64,000 nt of DNA from Sphingomonas daechungensis (GCF_014489495.1 NZ_CP060780.1:2243001-2307000); one strand, 5' to 3'; counted from the stretch's first letter, positions 1-10,724 are shown. Notes: a model not told the origin generated them from the sequence alone. Program-made: numbers and translations.

Positions 1-3000
1 TTCGCACCGATGTAGCCCACGAACGGTGTTTCCACTGCAGCCAGCGCGAGATCTATCTCCGCGAACTCGCTCACGCGTCCGGGGAAAAGACGCCGGGCGA
101 GCGCAAGGACCTCCGCGCCTGCGTTGCCGAGGAATGAAACTGCAGCGGGAAATGAAACTGCTTGAAGCGAAAGCGTCTCGATGGTCTGGGCGAGCCCACT
201 CGATGTAGTTTCATCCGAAGCGACTAGCCACGTAATTGCACCCGTATCCTGTGGCCCCAGTGGTACGGGCTGAGCCACTGGGACAAGCAGCTCTGCATCG
301 GTGGGCGCTCTACGATGCTGCCGAATTGCGGCGACGGGAGCCCTGCTTCCGAGTTGACTCACACCGCTCGGGACAAGTCTAGGCCAGGCTTCGGCATATC
401 CCGGTACAGACGTTCTCAGTAGCTCAGCGTGCGTAATCGGCAATTCCGCCAAGGTGGCAGGCTTAGCTTGGTCCGAACCTGCCAGCACCACCGGAAGAAC
501 GACGTCGTTCGTAACCGGAGCCCCTTTTTCGCAGGAGGAGACCAGGATACTGATCGTAGGGATCATGTCAGCCGAAAGTCTCAGCCTGCTGCCGCGTTTG
601 CCTCGACTGCCATCCACCTGGATAGAAGCTGCCAGGTAATCGACGCCCCGCTGATCTCCGGGGTCGGCGACGAAGTCACCTCGATCCGCAGTACCTTTGA
701 GAGCCAAGCTTGAATGTCCGCCTGGAACAATGGCTCGGACCCGTCACCGCCGTTCAGGTCAACCTCAAGCCCCCCAAGAACGGTTCGCCAGTATCACTGA
801 GGCTTGCCCGCAAGTGACCGGACAAAGCCTCACTATGACCAAGAATGTCGATGGCGCTTGGAGTTTCCTTGTTCGCTTCTCGCGCTAGCAAGAGCAGCTC
901 GGGAAAATGCGCACCTCCCGACAAAGCGACGGAAAAACAAGCATTTTCGAGCCGCGGATAGTGCCGTCAGGATCGGCCAAAACAAAAACAAGGGGAAGAA
1001 GGGATTTCTCAGGTTCACATCGATGAAATCGGTGGCCGCGATCACAAGCCCTTCGCCAAGGAGCGCAAGGGAACCACCTTTTTCAGGATCGTGCTGGTAC
1101 GCCCGAACGATGCACCCCGCGCCGTCCGCGCTCCATCTCGTGCGAAGACGGCCATCACCCGTTTGCCAAGCGTCAATGAGCGTCTCGGACGTCTCAACCG
1201 ATCCCATTTCGATCGCTCGGACCTCACTCGAGGTGCTTGGGAAACCAGAAAAGCGCGCCAATTCCAAGAAGGAGGCCTGAAGGGAGGCACGGTGCCGGGC
1301 ATCCTCAAGATAGCCGATAGGAATACCGTCGATCGAAACCAAACAAGGCCTGCTTCCATCGAGTTGGAAGCTGCGCGTCCAACGCGCAGGGCTGACTTCG
1401 CGATGGGAAAGTTGGCACATGGAGCCGCCGGCCCGAACTCACTGTTGAATGCGAGGGCTGTAAACTCGGCGGGAACCGGAGACCGAGCCGAAATGCTGCG
1501 ACCTTCAGACTGACCGAACTCAATATAATGAAGGAGCGGATTCTGGCCGGATCTTGCGACGTCGGGATTTGCCGTCAGATAGGTCGAGGTCGAGAATTCC
1601 GGTCCAGGATCGCGGCCCTCTCGGCTCCCATTCAGCAGGAAGTGCAACGCCGCATCGCACCCGGAATCGGCCACGTCAGGGTATTTTGATAGATACCACT
1701 CGGCATCGAAATACGAAGATCGTCGAATCTGCGCGACCCGAAACTCTCGAATCTTTCGATCCCTCCACCGAGCGCTCTGCTAATCTGCATTCCAATCCGG
1801 TGGAGCATTTTGGCGGACTGCGCCGAAATGCGCCAAGGCAGGGACTGCCGCATCTCGAGAATGATCGCCTCTGCTTCCGCGAGACGAACCTGCGATTTTC
1901 GCAGCTTTTCTTGATCTCGGACAAGCTGGTGCTGAGTTGAGCGATACTTGCGCTTTACGTCCTTGAGCTCTGTTTCGAGCGCATCTTGTTTCTTGGCAAG
2001 CCGCTGGATTTGCTGCTCAGCTTCCTCATATCTTTCCGACTGACTACGGGCAGTAGCTTCGGATTTTGCAGCCAGCGCGTCCATCTCACGTCGATGGTGC
2101 TCATCGGAAATTTCGCGGCTCCGACCATATTCCTCAGCCGCACGAAAGGCTTCCTCCCGCATGCGATCGATCTGCCTCCGCAGATCATCTTGAACTTGCA
2201 GGCCTTCCGCTACCGCCTCTTCGAGCGAAGTTCGCTTTGCAATCGCGTCGGAAAGAAGCGTAACTGCGCTTGCCAATCTTTCTTCGAGCCGAGCCTGCGA
2301 AATCGATTGCTCGGCCAGAGTGGCCCTGATGGCATCGAGATCTCCGGTCGAGCGCCTTGCCCGTGCGAGTTCGGCGGCCGTTTCGTCAGCCTGCGATTTG
2401 AGACCGGCCATGCGCTTGCGATCGAGCCTGGCCCGCTCAAGGGCGTCCGATACCATAGGTCCCGTTCGATTGAGTTCGGCCCGGATTCGATCAAGGGTTT
2501 CAAAATCGACGGAAGATTCAGGCGTTCCCGTCGTCCATCCGAGAAGGACTCGATAGGCTTCGGAAATTTGCGGAAATCTCGCAAGCTCGATGAAGGCCTG
2601 CTCGTCCGCGATGCGGTGATGCCTAAGATCGGTGGAAAGAAAATCGGCCACCTTTTCGCCGTCGACTGAACTCGCATCGATTGGGATCTTTAGCGTCCTA
2701 GCGATGCGCTCCAGCACGGATTGCCAGTCATCCAGAAGTTGATCGAAAGTCAGGGCAACCCGAGGGAGCCCTCTCGTTCCCAACTCCGCATCAAGGAGAT
2801 AACGCACCCAAAGGAGCAATCCGTATTCAGGGTCGAACCCGTTTCGTTGAGACAACGATTGCGCGACCTCCAGCGGATTGCGCAAAATCATTGGATAGCC
2901 AGTCCGCGCAGCCAACGTTGTGAAGACTGGCTGCCACAACCCCAGAAGACGACACATCCGAGGATCTTTAGCGACGATCGAAGCAGATCCGTCGTACTCG

Positions 3001-3294
3001 GATTTCAGAGTCTCTTGCGCGAGTTTCCGAAGCTGCTCCAGCTTGCGCCGCCCAAGCGAAGATAGCTCAACGTCCTCCACACCGTGCCAAGTTGTTCCTA
3101 AATCACGAAAAAGCTCCTCATTGAGAGATTTCACGGATTCGGATTCCCAAAGGCCTCGCTCATTACCTGCACTGGGCGGAAGGAGCGTTCGCGGCACAGC
3201 CAGTCCGCCAAGCCAAGCATCCCAGCGAGCGCAGACGTCCCGATCTGTGCATGCCGAGCACGACCACGGCATGTTCGAACTGGGGGACGCTCAT
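1..3294 (-). CDS. Large sulfotransferase / coiled-coil / glycosyltransferase-like fusion protein (3' end beyond window)
   Basis: The reconstructed protein begins at ATG 3294. Its N-terminus carries a PAPS-binding P-loop (GMHRSGTSA) once one G is restored near 3240 and another near 3207. Residues about 1-250 resemble a sulfotransferase (KDPRMCRL, PMILRNPLEVAQSL). A long Glu/Arg/Lys-rich coiled coil follows (about 280-480). Two copies of a Y(L)xxxPDVA...HxxxxGxxEGR motif follow around 1560-1710, a motif known from surface-polysaccharide glycosyltransferases. After further frameshifts the minus strand stays open to base 1, with a segment near 1-250 that looks like a GT-A glycosyltransferase start (ITWLVASDETTSSGLAQTI). 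At least six frameshifts interrupt it, all consistent with missing G/C bases. A likely role is sulfation and assembly of a surface glycan. The joining of all parts into one chain is inferred. Confidence 0.6.
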
Positions 3295-3363
3295 CTTCTT
3301 GATTTTTCGCTATTTTCGTTGAAGGGATAGTTCGCTACCGACGGATTGCTATAAAGGGGTTTT

Positions 3364-3395
3364 CGAACGGGAAACAACCATGTTGTTGCCGTTCG
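3364..3395. promoter_or_regulatory. Long imperfect inverted repeat between divergent genes
   Basis: CGAACGG and AACAAC are mirrored by GTTGTT and CCGTTCG around a 3-base centre, with a small internal mismatch. It lies in the 194-base gap between the divergently transcribed sulfotransferase fusion (start 3294) and the glycosyltransferase (start 3489). It could be an operator or an RNA hairpin. No regulator is encoded nearby that can be tied to it. Confidence 0.4.
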
Positions 3396-3488
3396 TTCGA
3401 TTAATTGAGATGGTGCGGGTGGTGGGGCTCGCCACAACGGATTAGCAGGATTTTGCTCGTTTGAGCGCGGGTGGAACAGGAATAGTAG

Positions 3489-4212
3489 ATGCGTGATGCA
3501 CAGTTACCCAAAATCTTCGTTGGTTACGACAGCAGGGAAGATATTGCGTGGCAAGTTTGCCGGCACTCCCTTCTTCGCCATGCCGACAATGCGTTGAATG
3601 TCATCCCTTTGCGCCAACCGGCTCTCCGGGAGCTTGGCTTGTACACGCGCTCACTGGACACCGGTGCGTCAACAGAATTCTCTCTTACTCGTTTCCTGAC
3701 ACCGTACCTGGCGGGACTTCATGGGTGGGTACTGTTCTGCGACTGTGACTTCTTGTTTACTGTGGATGTTAGAAACGTTTTCGAAGGTTTGGATGCGAGC
3801 AAGGCCTTGTATTGCGTCCAACATGAATACACCCCGGCCCAGCAGGTTAAGATGGATGGGAAGCAGCAAGCAGTCTATCCGCGGAAGAACTGGTCGTCTT
3901 TCATGCTTTTCAACTGCGACCACCCGATGTTCGCTCGCTTACACCTGCGGTCGTGAATTCGGTAAGCCCGGCGTTCCTGCACCGGTTCGAGTGGATCAAG
4001 AACGAGTCCGCAATCGGCGCACTCGATCTGGACTGGAATTTCCTGGAGGGGAATATTCGAAACCCCAGAAAACGCCTCGCGTGATTCACTTCACGAATGG
4101 CGGTCCATGGTTCGATGAATGGCAGAACTGCGATTACGCGGATCTCTGGCTCCACGAACGAGCCCTCTATCTAGAGGCGAATGCAGAGCGGGATGTCCGC
4201 GTTGCCGCGTGA
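3489..4212 (+). CDS. GT8-like glycosyltransferase (frameshifted)
   Basis: The protein opens with KIFVGYDSRED, typical of a group of bacterial nucleotide-sugar glycosyltransferases. It has an acidic sugar-nucleotide/metal motif (CDCDFLF, around residue 85) and a C-terminal HFTNGGPW segment, both usual in GT8-type enzymes. Two single-base frameshifts break it: the run CCC at 3923-3925 and the run GGGG at 4048-4051 each need one more base. After correction the protein is about 241 residues and continuous to the TGA at 4210-4212. It is divergent from the sulfotransferase fusion and faces the DUF5672 gene, so it probably adds a sugar to the same surface polysaccharide. The acceptor and sugar cannot be read from the sequence. 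Confidence 0.7.
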
Positions 4213-4221
4213 CTGCCGAAA

Positions 4222-4986
4222 TCACCATCTGGAGATTGCGGCCAAGTAATCGATCGTCAACTTGAGGCGGCGTCTGATTGCGTTCGAACCATTGGCTAGC
4301 TGATGGAATAGCAATCCGAAATCGACGGCCGCAGTCTTTCTGTCGTCGAGTTTTCGGTACAGGTCCCAGAACCCATCAGCACCGAGCACCGGAATCAAGT
4401 TGAAGATTCCGTGGAAACCGAATGTCGGACCGACGGGGTCTCCCCGCTCAAAGGAAAATCGCTCGGCGAGTGAGCGATCCGCGAACTTGAGCCCCTTAAG
4501 CTCGAGGAATGTTCTATTCGTTCTGCAAATCGCAATGTCTTCCGGATGGCCGAGCACGAAGTGCGGATCGCGGCAAGCATCCATCAGCCTGCGGCTGCGA
4601 AGCGAGAATCCACCGTTTCCCACATTGTGGCCGTCAAGGAATTGGGGCCATGGGGCGCCGATGTAGTCGTAGTCCAGGAATCGTGGATCCCACCTCGCCG
4701 CATCCAGCACGAAGCCGTCCCACTGTATGATCAACGCGTGGGACGTCATCACATGCTCGCCGAGGCCGCGAAGCACGAATTCGGAATATTCTGCCCCGGA
4801 CTTGAGAAGAGGGCCGTCGATCAAGCGGATCCGGGAATCTGAAACAGGGTGATCCGCCGCCCCGAACAGCAGGCAGTCTGCGAAGTCGATCCGGTCGAGG
4901 CAGATCTTCAACGCGCGTACAGTAGCCGTAACGTTTACCGATGCTGCCGCGCAGATGGTAACTTCGGGTAGAAGCAGTCGCGCCAT
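4222..4986 (-). CDS. DUF5672 family protein (putative glycosyltransferase)
   Basis: An intact frame of 254 residues from ATG 4986. It has the hallmark DUF5672 core: QWDGFVLD, then a YDYIGAPWPQF segment and VGNGGFSLRSRRLM, around residues 85-135. Members of this family occur in polysaccharide and glycan clusters and are thought to be glycosyltransferases; no reaction has been assigned with certainty. The start overlaps the end of the upstream GT2 gene (TGA at 4991-4993, ATG at 4986), so the two are probably co-translated. A TTG 15 bases upstream is a less likely start. Confidence 0.75.
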   Translation of the reverse strand: MARLLLPEVTICAAASVNVTATVRALKICLDRIDFADCLLFGAADHPVSDSRIRLIDGPLLKSGAEYSEFVLRGLGEHVMTSHALIIQWDGFVLDAARWDPRFLDYDYIGAPWPQFLDGHNVGNGGFSLRSRRLMDACRDPHFVLGHPEDIAICRTNRTFLELKGLKFADRSLAERFSFERGDPVGPTFGFHGIFNLIPVLGADGFWDLYRKLDDRKTAAVDFGLLFHQLANGSNAIRRRLKLTIDYLAAISRW

Positions 4987-4990
4987 CGGG

Positions 4991-6717
4991 TCAGACGGCA
5001 ATAACGAATTGCTCGCAGAACGGGCTAAGATGTGGATGGTGATAAGGGTCGCGCTCGCAATCCGTGCCCCACTTGCGCTTCAGCGCCGCCAGTTCTCCCG
5101 CGAACCGCGTTCGGTTCAGCCTTGCCCGATCGTCCCGCGGGACTTCGATTCGTGGTGGATCAAAGTAGCCCTTGGCTCATAAAATGACTGCCAGCCTCTC
5201 TCGTTGAGCTTCAAGCAGAGGTCCACGTCATTGAACGCCACGGGGAAGTTCACTTCATCGAAACCACCCGCCGCAAGAAACTTATGTCGTGCCAAGATCA
5301 TGCAGGCGCCCGTGACCGCGTTAGTTCGCTGCGGGAGATTTGCTCGATTGAAGTAACCTTCTGCCTCCAACGCCTGGAAGCGATGAGCGTGACCTGCTCC
5401 GCCGCCTATGCCTGTTACCACCCCAGCATGCTGAATTGTGTGATCGGGATACAAGAGCCGGGCCCCCACCGCTCCGATGTCCGCGCGCATCGCCTGAGCA
5501 ATCATGGATCGAAGCCAGGCCGAGTCCATCATCTCGACATCGTTATTGAGAAAACAAAGGTATTCAGTGCGAGTCTGTCTAACCGCCGCGTTGTTTAATG
5601 CCGAATAGTTGAACGGACCCGGAATATGCAGAATCCTAGCTCCCTGCCCTTCGAGCGAGTGGAGGTATTCGAGGGCTTCGGTATCATCGGTTCCATTATC
5701 GACGATCAAGATTTCGACGGCTGGGTAGTCCACTTGCTTCACGCCATTGATGCAATTGCGAAGCAGGGGAGCTGATTGCGTGTAGGTACGATAACGGTGA
5801 CCTCAGCCGCACTTGAAGCTCCAATTGCTCCAACTGCAGCGAGGCTCCTTGTTGCCTTTGGCCTTTGTCGCCGATGATGCAGCACCATCGGAATCCGCAC
5901 AGGGATGTTTTCCGATGAAATTAGATCGAGGACCAGATCTCGGACCCAGCCTCCTGGCCGCAACTTTCGGAGCGCCGATGTCGAGACTTTCAAAATGCAG
6001 GAGTGGGTCACGAAATCATGGTGAGCGAACAATTCTGGATTCCAGCTCGGCTTGAAGTGCGGCAATTGCCGCTCTCCTCTGAGCCCGATCAGGTCATCGT
6101 CGGCATAGAAGATCGAGCTTTTGGGTAGGCGCCCGCCTTCCCGGCGTAGGTATCCAGAGCGCTTTCCGAAAGTCTGTCGCCAGACCGGGCAATACATATC
6201 CACGACGCGTCAGGTACCAGTTCGGCCAGGTCGGTTGGCTCGGGAATCCAAACGAACGGCCCCATCTTGTCGGCGCCGCCGACAACTATCAATCGTTCCA
6301 CACCCTTGAATGAAGAGATCGTTTCTCCGAGATTCTCCTCACTCTCCGTACAGTCTATCACGCCAATCAATGAGAACGCTCTTCCCGGGCGGACGCGAAC
6401 GACGTAGCGCGTGTTTTTGGCTCGATCTTTTCGATCCAAAGAGCGTAAGCGCTGGGCGACTTGCCAATCAGCTCGGCGAAGCGGTTTCGTGCGCGAAGAC
6501 GCAAGCCGCGCAACCGCCAAACTACCGCCTCCAGATATCGCCATGGTTCCAAGCGAAAGGCATCAAAGTGGACGCGGAGCGTCAACTGCCGTCTGCGCCA
6601 GCCCCACTTCTCATTTTGCGGGGCTTTGGTGCTGTTCGGCAATCTCGATCGGTATTGTTTCAGCAAGGGAGCATTGCGCCAGTCGAGGGAGATTGCCTTC
6701 GCATGAATCGAATCCAT
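4991..6717 (-). CDS. Family 2 glycosyltransferase, two-part (frameshifted)
   Basis: The reconstructed protein of roughly 575 residues runs from ATG 6717. The N-terminal half includes FYADDDLIG, a typical acidic GT2 motif. The C-terminal half is a canonical GT2 fold: VTVIVPTRNQ, then EILIVDNGTDD, FLNNDVEMM, GACMILAR and FNDVDLCLKL. Frameshifts lie near 6420, near 6120, at the GGGG run 5766-5769 and at CCC 5134-5136. Restoring one G/C at the last two gives a continuous C-terminus ending in EQFVIAV. This architecture is common in rhamnan or O-antigen glycosyltransferases of proteobacteria. It is followed directly by the DUF5672 gene and preceded by kdsD, suggesting one polysaccharide operon. Confidence 0.75.
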
Positions 6718-6770
6718 GGTCGGCAACGACCTGCCAACCCCTTGCGTGTAGCCGGCAGTACGCCTTCGGC

Positions 6771-7775
6771 CTAGCCGAGACCTAATCGAAGGAAGTCGTG
6801 CACATGGACAATGCCGACCGGGTTTCCGGGATTTATTGAGGCATCGCTATCAAGAACGAAGACGCTCGTGATTGCGTTCTCGTTCAGGAAAACGAGCACG
6901 TCTTCAGCAAGAGTTTCCAAGGAAACCGTCTTCGGGTTGATTGTCATAACCTGCTCGGCGGTTGCAGTCGGCAGGTCGTCGAAATGGCGACGAATGTCGC
7001 CATCAGTGATGACTCCAATCAGCCTGCCAGTGGCATTCACCACGCCCGCGATGCCGAACCCGGTGGACGTCATGGTTATAATGACATCCCGCATCTCCGC
7101 CGACTGGCTGACGAGAGGCAATTTGCTCGGACCATGCATGATCTCGGAGACGGGGGTCAAGCGAAGCCCTAGCGATCCGCCCGGATGAAGGACCTTCATG
7201 TCATCGCGTGAGAATCCGCGCATATCCATAAGAGCCATGGCGAGCGCATCACCGAGCGCGAGCTGCATCGTGGTGGAGGTCGTCGGAGCAATGTTCGCGG
7301 GGCATGCTTCCCTGGCAGCGGGTAGGCAAAGCTTGATGTCGGCTCGCTCGATAACAAGGGATTCGCGTTTCGATGCGACGCCAATCACTTTGACCCGAAT
7401 GGTCGACGCATAGCGGAGAAATGCCCTTAGTTCGCTCGTGTTTCCCGAGTTCGAAATGACGACCAGAACATCTCCGGCAACCAGCATTCCGAGATCGCCG
7501 TGAGCCGCCTCGGCAGGATGGACATAAATCGCAGGTGTCCCTGTGGCCGCAAGCGTCGCAGCCCACTTACGTCCGATATGACCGGATTTGCCCATACCGG
7601 TCACCACCACCCGGCCAGGGGCCGCCAAGATGGCGTTGCAAGCATCGACAAACGAGGCGTCGAGCGCCTGCGCCAAGACGCTTAGCGCCCGAGCTTCGAT
7701 GCTGATTACTTCGGAACCACGACGGAGAATCGAGCCGTCGCAAGGCTGCGTCCGCAGGATAGGCTGAACTGTCAC
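6771..7775 (-). CDS. kdsD: Arabinose-5-phosphate isomerase (KdsD/KpsF/GutQ family)
   Basis: An intact protein of 334 residues with an N-terminal SIS domain (GMGKSGHIGRK near residue 58, SNSGNT near 109, HPGGSLG near 195) and two C-terminal CBS domains. The family interconverts ribulose 5-phosphate and arabinose 5-phosphate, the first step toward CMP-Kdo for lipopolysaccharide or capsule. The GTG start at 7775 follows a GAGGGG ribosome binding site. The neighbouring glycosyltransferases suggest a capsule-associated KpsF-type copy, but KdsD and KpsF cannot be told apart by sequence alone. Confidence 0.85.
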   Translation of the reverse strand: MTVQPILRTQPCDGSILRRGSEVISIEARALSVLAQALDASFVDACNAILAAPGRVVVTGMGKSGHIGRKWAATLAATGTPAIYVHPAEAAHGDLGMLVAGDVLVVISNSGNTSELRAFLRYASTIRVKVIGVASKRESLVIERADIKLCLPAAREACPANIAPTTSTTMQLALGDALAMALMDMRGFSRDDMKVLHPGGSLGLRLTPVSEIMHGPSKLPLVSQSAEMRDVIITMTSTGFGIAGVVNATGRLIGVITDGDIRRHFDDLPTATAEQVMTINPKTVSLETLAEDVLVFLNENAITSVFVLDSDASINPGNPVGIVHVHDFLRLGLG

Positions 7776-8494
7776 TGGCCCCTCTTCGCAAATACAGTTT
7801 CAGGCACCGAGCTCGCCTGTCGAATATCACCTCAATGAGGAAACATCCGCTTAGTCGTCCTTGCTTTCATATTCCAGCATCGACGACGGGATTTGACCTA
7901 ATTCGGTCAATGGTGTTGCGGCATGACATCACGATCGTGCCGGGTAAAGGCAAAATTTGCTCCAAAATCAGTCGAAGCCCGCGGATGAACCGAGGATGAA
8001 CTACCGTACGGTCGTGTTATTCGCTATTTACTCTATAACAATCAGCGGAATATTAATTCCGTCGACTTCGGAGCGTTCTCAATTCTGAGGCATTTGGCAG
8101 CATGAACGGCCGAGGCGGATCTCCTCGTGCATGAGGTTGCTGATCGCATATGGATTGCCGATGACAGGATTCATTACGAAAACAAGACGATATTGGCGAA
8201 ATCGGGGCGGTCATCACCGTTCAGTCAAGATCGTGTTATAAGTTAGGTCCTATTTGACAGGAGCTGAGTTTGTTCGCCGAATGACTGTTGCGGATTTGCA
8301 ATACCGGCATTTGCATTAGACAATTTCTGACGTGTGACGCTTGACTGTTTGCCCCCAGCCGTGCTGCCCACGGGAGCGAACATTGTGAAAATGCCGCAGA
8401 TTTAAGAGTTTCGAAGACAATTGTTGTTTAGCGGGAACCACCCCGCGGTTCTGGGTTTAATAGTCACTCCTTGTGTAGAGAAAGGGGATTTTTC
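7776..8494. other. AT-rich stretch without a recognisable gene
   Basis: This 719-base stretch is markedly AT-richer than the genes to its right and contains stops in all frames at short intervals. It separates the minus-strand polysaccharide operon from the plus-strand outer-membrane protein gene, so it must carry both promoters. I can point to no convincing -35/-10 pair or structured RNA in it. Confidence 0.5.
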
Positions 8495-9228
8495 GATGAG
8501 GCTAGTTCGTATCGGTGCCTTCACGGCGTTAGCTTTGCTGGCGACCTCACAGGCGAGCGCCCAGTCGCTGTACGGAATCCGTGCAGAGGCGAATGTGGGC
8601 GTCGATCGCTTTTATTCCGAAGGCAACCATGACAACCACCTCGGTTACGGTGGTGAGATTGGCGCCGATTTCGACCTCGGTGGATTCGTCGTAGGTCCCT
8701 ACGGCAGCTACTGGATGTCGAAGGCAGAGAACGTCACGCGTGACGGTCCGGGCGTCGCATATCGCAAATCGTTCGAAGAGTGGGGCGCGGGTCTTCGCGC
8801 CGGTGCTCTCGTTACGCCGTCGACCCTGATTTACGCCAAGGGCGGCTGGGTCATCAACGAGCAGCGCAAGTTCTTCGACGCCGACAATCCACTCGGCAGC
8901 TACTACAACCACTTCCGCACCCGCGGTTGGCAGGTTGGCGCTGGTGTCGAACAGAGCGTCAGCAACATGTTCTACGTGAAGGCGAAGCCCGGTATTCAAA
9001 CTACCGGACGAACTCCTCGCGTCTGGCCATGCTGGTCGGTGCCGGCATCCGGTTCGGTGGCGCTGAAGCCGCCCCGCCGCCCCCTCCGCCACCGCCGCCT
9101 CCTCCGCCGCCGCCCCGCCGCCTGCTACGCAGACGTGCCCGGACGGCTCGGTGATCCTGGCGACCGAGGCCTGCCCGGCTCCGCCGCCGCCGCCGCCTCC
9201 GCCGCCGCCGGCGCCAGAGCGCGGCTAA
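8495..9228 (+). CDS. Outer-membrane beta-barrel protein with poly-proline tail (one frameshift)
   Basis: ATG 8495 follows GAAAGGGGA and starts a clear signal peptide ending ASAQ. The mature part has alternating polar/aromatic strands typical of an eight-stranded opacity/OmpA-type barrel (YGGEIGADFDLGGFVVGPYG and LAMLVGAGIRFGG). One frameshift at the GCCC near 8988 divides the barrel. Beyond it the frame continues through a long proline run, the short motif TCPDGSVILATEACP, a second proline run and a final APERG to TAA 9226-9228. No OmpA peptidoglycan-binding domain follows the proline linker. Function is presumably structural or adhesive at the surface. A strong terminator lies just downstream. 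Confidence 0.8.
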
Positions 9229-9244
9229 GCAGCCAAGCAAAGAG

Positions 9245-9276
9245 AACCCCGGGAGAGTCGCCTCTCCCGGGTTTTT
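9245..9276 (+). terminator. Rho-independent terminator
   Basis: A GC-rich stem (ACCCCGGGAGAG pairing with CTCTCCCGGGT, one bulged C) with a TCGC loop is followed by a run of five T. It sits 17 bases after the stop codon of the barrel protein gene and also faces the 3' end of msrA. Confidence 0.85.
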
Positions 9277-9296
9277 CTTTGTCCAAAGTGTGAAGC

Positions 9297-9845
9297 CTAG
9301 GCGGGAGCGCCTGCCGATTTCGTGCGGGCCTGGAAGCTCTTCCGGAGCTTCTGCAGCTTTGGTGGAATTACGGCGATGCAGTAGGGATTCCGCTGACCTT
9401 CGCCTTCCCAATACTGCTGGTGATAATCCTCGGCGGGGTACCAAGGGCCGTTCGCCTCGATCGTCGTGACGATCTTCCCACCCCAACCCGGGTTTGAGCG
9501 TTCGATCCCTTCGCGAGCCTGGCGACTTTGCTCGTCGTTCTGAGGGAAGATCGCGGACCGGTACTGGGTGCCGATGTCGTTGCCCTGGCGATTGAGCTGG
9601 GTCGGATCGTGCGTCGCGAAGAAGATATTGAGCAGGTCATCGTAGCTGACGACATCCGGGTCGAAGGTGACCCGGATCGCCTCGGCGTGACCTGTGTCAC
9701 CGCCGCAAACCTGCTTGTACGTCGGATTGGCGACCTCGCCGCCAATGTAGCCGCTCTCGACCTTGGTCACGCCGACCACATCGTTGAATACGGCTTCGGT
9801 GCACCAGAAGCATCCGCCTGCAAATACGGCGACGTCTTGGGCCAT
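9297..9845 (-). CDS. msrA: Peptide-methionine (S)-S-oxide reductase MsrA
   Basis: An intact protein of 182 residues with the catalytic motif GCFWC at residues 11-15 and the family signatures [20 protein letters not shown] and [11 protein letters not shown]. It reduces methionine S-sulfoxide in proteins and free methionine, using thioredoxin. No signal peptide is present, so it acts in the cytoplasm. Length agrees with the family. The only extra is a short basic/alanine tail. Confidence 0.95.
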   Translation of the reverse strand: MAQDVAVFAGGCFWCTEAVFNDVVGVTKVESGYIGGEVANPTYKQVCGGDTGHAEAIRVTFDPDVVSYDDLLNIFFATHDPTQLNRQGNDIGTQYRSAIFPQNDEQSRQAREGIERSNPGWGGKIVTTIEANGPWYPAEDYHQQYWEGEGQRNPYCIAVIPPKLQKLRKSFQARTKSAGAPA

Positions 9846-9888
9846 TATCCGCTCCTGCTAATTCGGGGAGCGACTAATGTAGGTTCGA

Positions 9889-10589
9889 TCAGCCCTGCTT
9901 ATAAGATGCCTTGAGGCTGGCGAGTTCCAGCCGCTTGCCAACCCATTCCGCCAGTTCCTCGAACGTCAGCGGCTCGTCGAAAACGATCCCGGCCTTACGG
10001 TCCGAGTACCACCGGATCTCGCCGCGGACAGGCCGCAGGCTCTCGACCACCACCACGACCTTCTTGCCGAGGCAATATTCCTCGATCGGCTCGACCTTCA
10101 TTCCGCCGAGCGACATGTCGTGCACATCGACGGTGTAGTAGATCTTGTCGACGCGAAGCGATGCCTTGCAGCTAACTTCCAGTCGGGCGGCCGCGATCGG
10201 AAGCCGTGACGGGGCTTGCGGCCCGCCAAAAGCTCACCCAGGTCGATGTTCTGATCGAACTTCACGCCGATCGTGCCTTCGCGGATCCAGACGATTGAGC
10301 CCGGAATCTTCTGAGAAGACAGTTCGACGGATACTTCATCACCAACCGACACCGGCTGCCCGGCCTCTGCCATCAGGCCACCGGCGGATACGTTGCGAAC
10401 ACGGATCAGCTGCTCGCCCGAGGGACCGTCCAGCTTGGCGACGCGAAGCATCGGAGCGACGCGCTCCTCATTGCGACGCTCCGACGGGCGCGGAACGGCA
10501 GTGCTGAGCGAGAAAGTGGTCGAATCGAATGTACCGTCTTCCACACTGGGAATACGGATTTCTCTCCGACGAATGAGCGATCCGAACAT
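9889..10589 (-). CDS. Tandem PilZ-domain protein (frameshifted)
   Basis: Two PilZ-like domains of about 95 residues each. The first has the cyclic-di-GMP motif RNEER followed by NVSAGG. The second has a DMSLGG motif and ends in a region rich in Lys/Leu. A single frameshift near 10190-10200 separates them; the corrected join reads through LEVSCKASLRVDKIYYTVDV. Reconstructed length is about 234 residues from ATG 10589. PilZ domains bind cyclic di-GMP and usually control motility or exopolysaccharide. The receiver/EAL gene pair begins 135 bases away on the other strand. Confidence 0.8.
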
Positions 10590-10724
10590 GAAATGCGCTC
10601 CGGCGAGCTAAAAACCAATGCTCTCCGTTACTAAGTTACGGTTAAGAAGCCGTTTCATTTGTTTGACGTGCACATGCTTTCAGGCGCAGAATCCACAAGG
10701 TCGCGGGTTGGATGGGAGTTGGCG

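Noticed and set aside
804..1280. Plus-strand open frame of 158 codons
   Set aside because: It overlaps the minus-strand glycosyltransferase-like coding region, has no family character and lacks a ribosome site.
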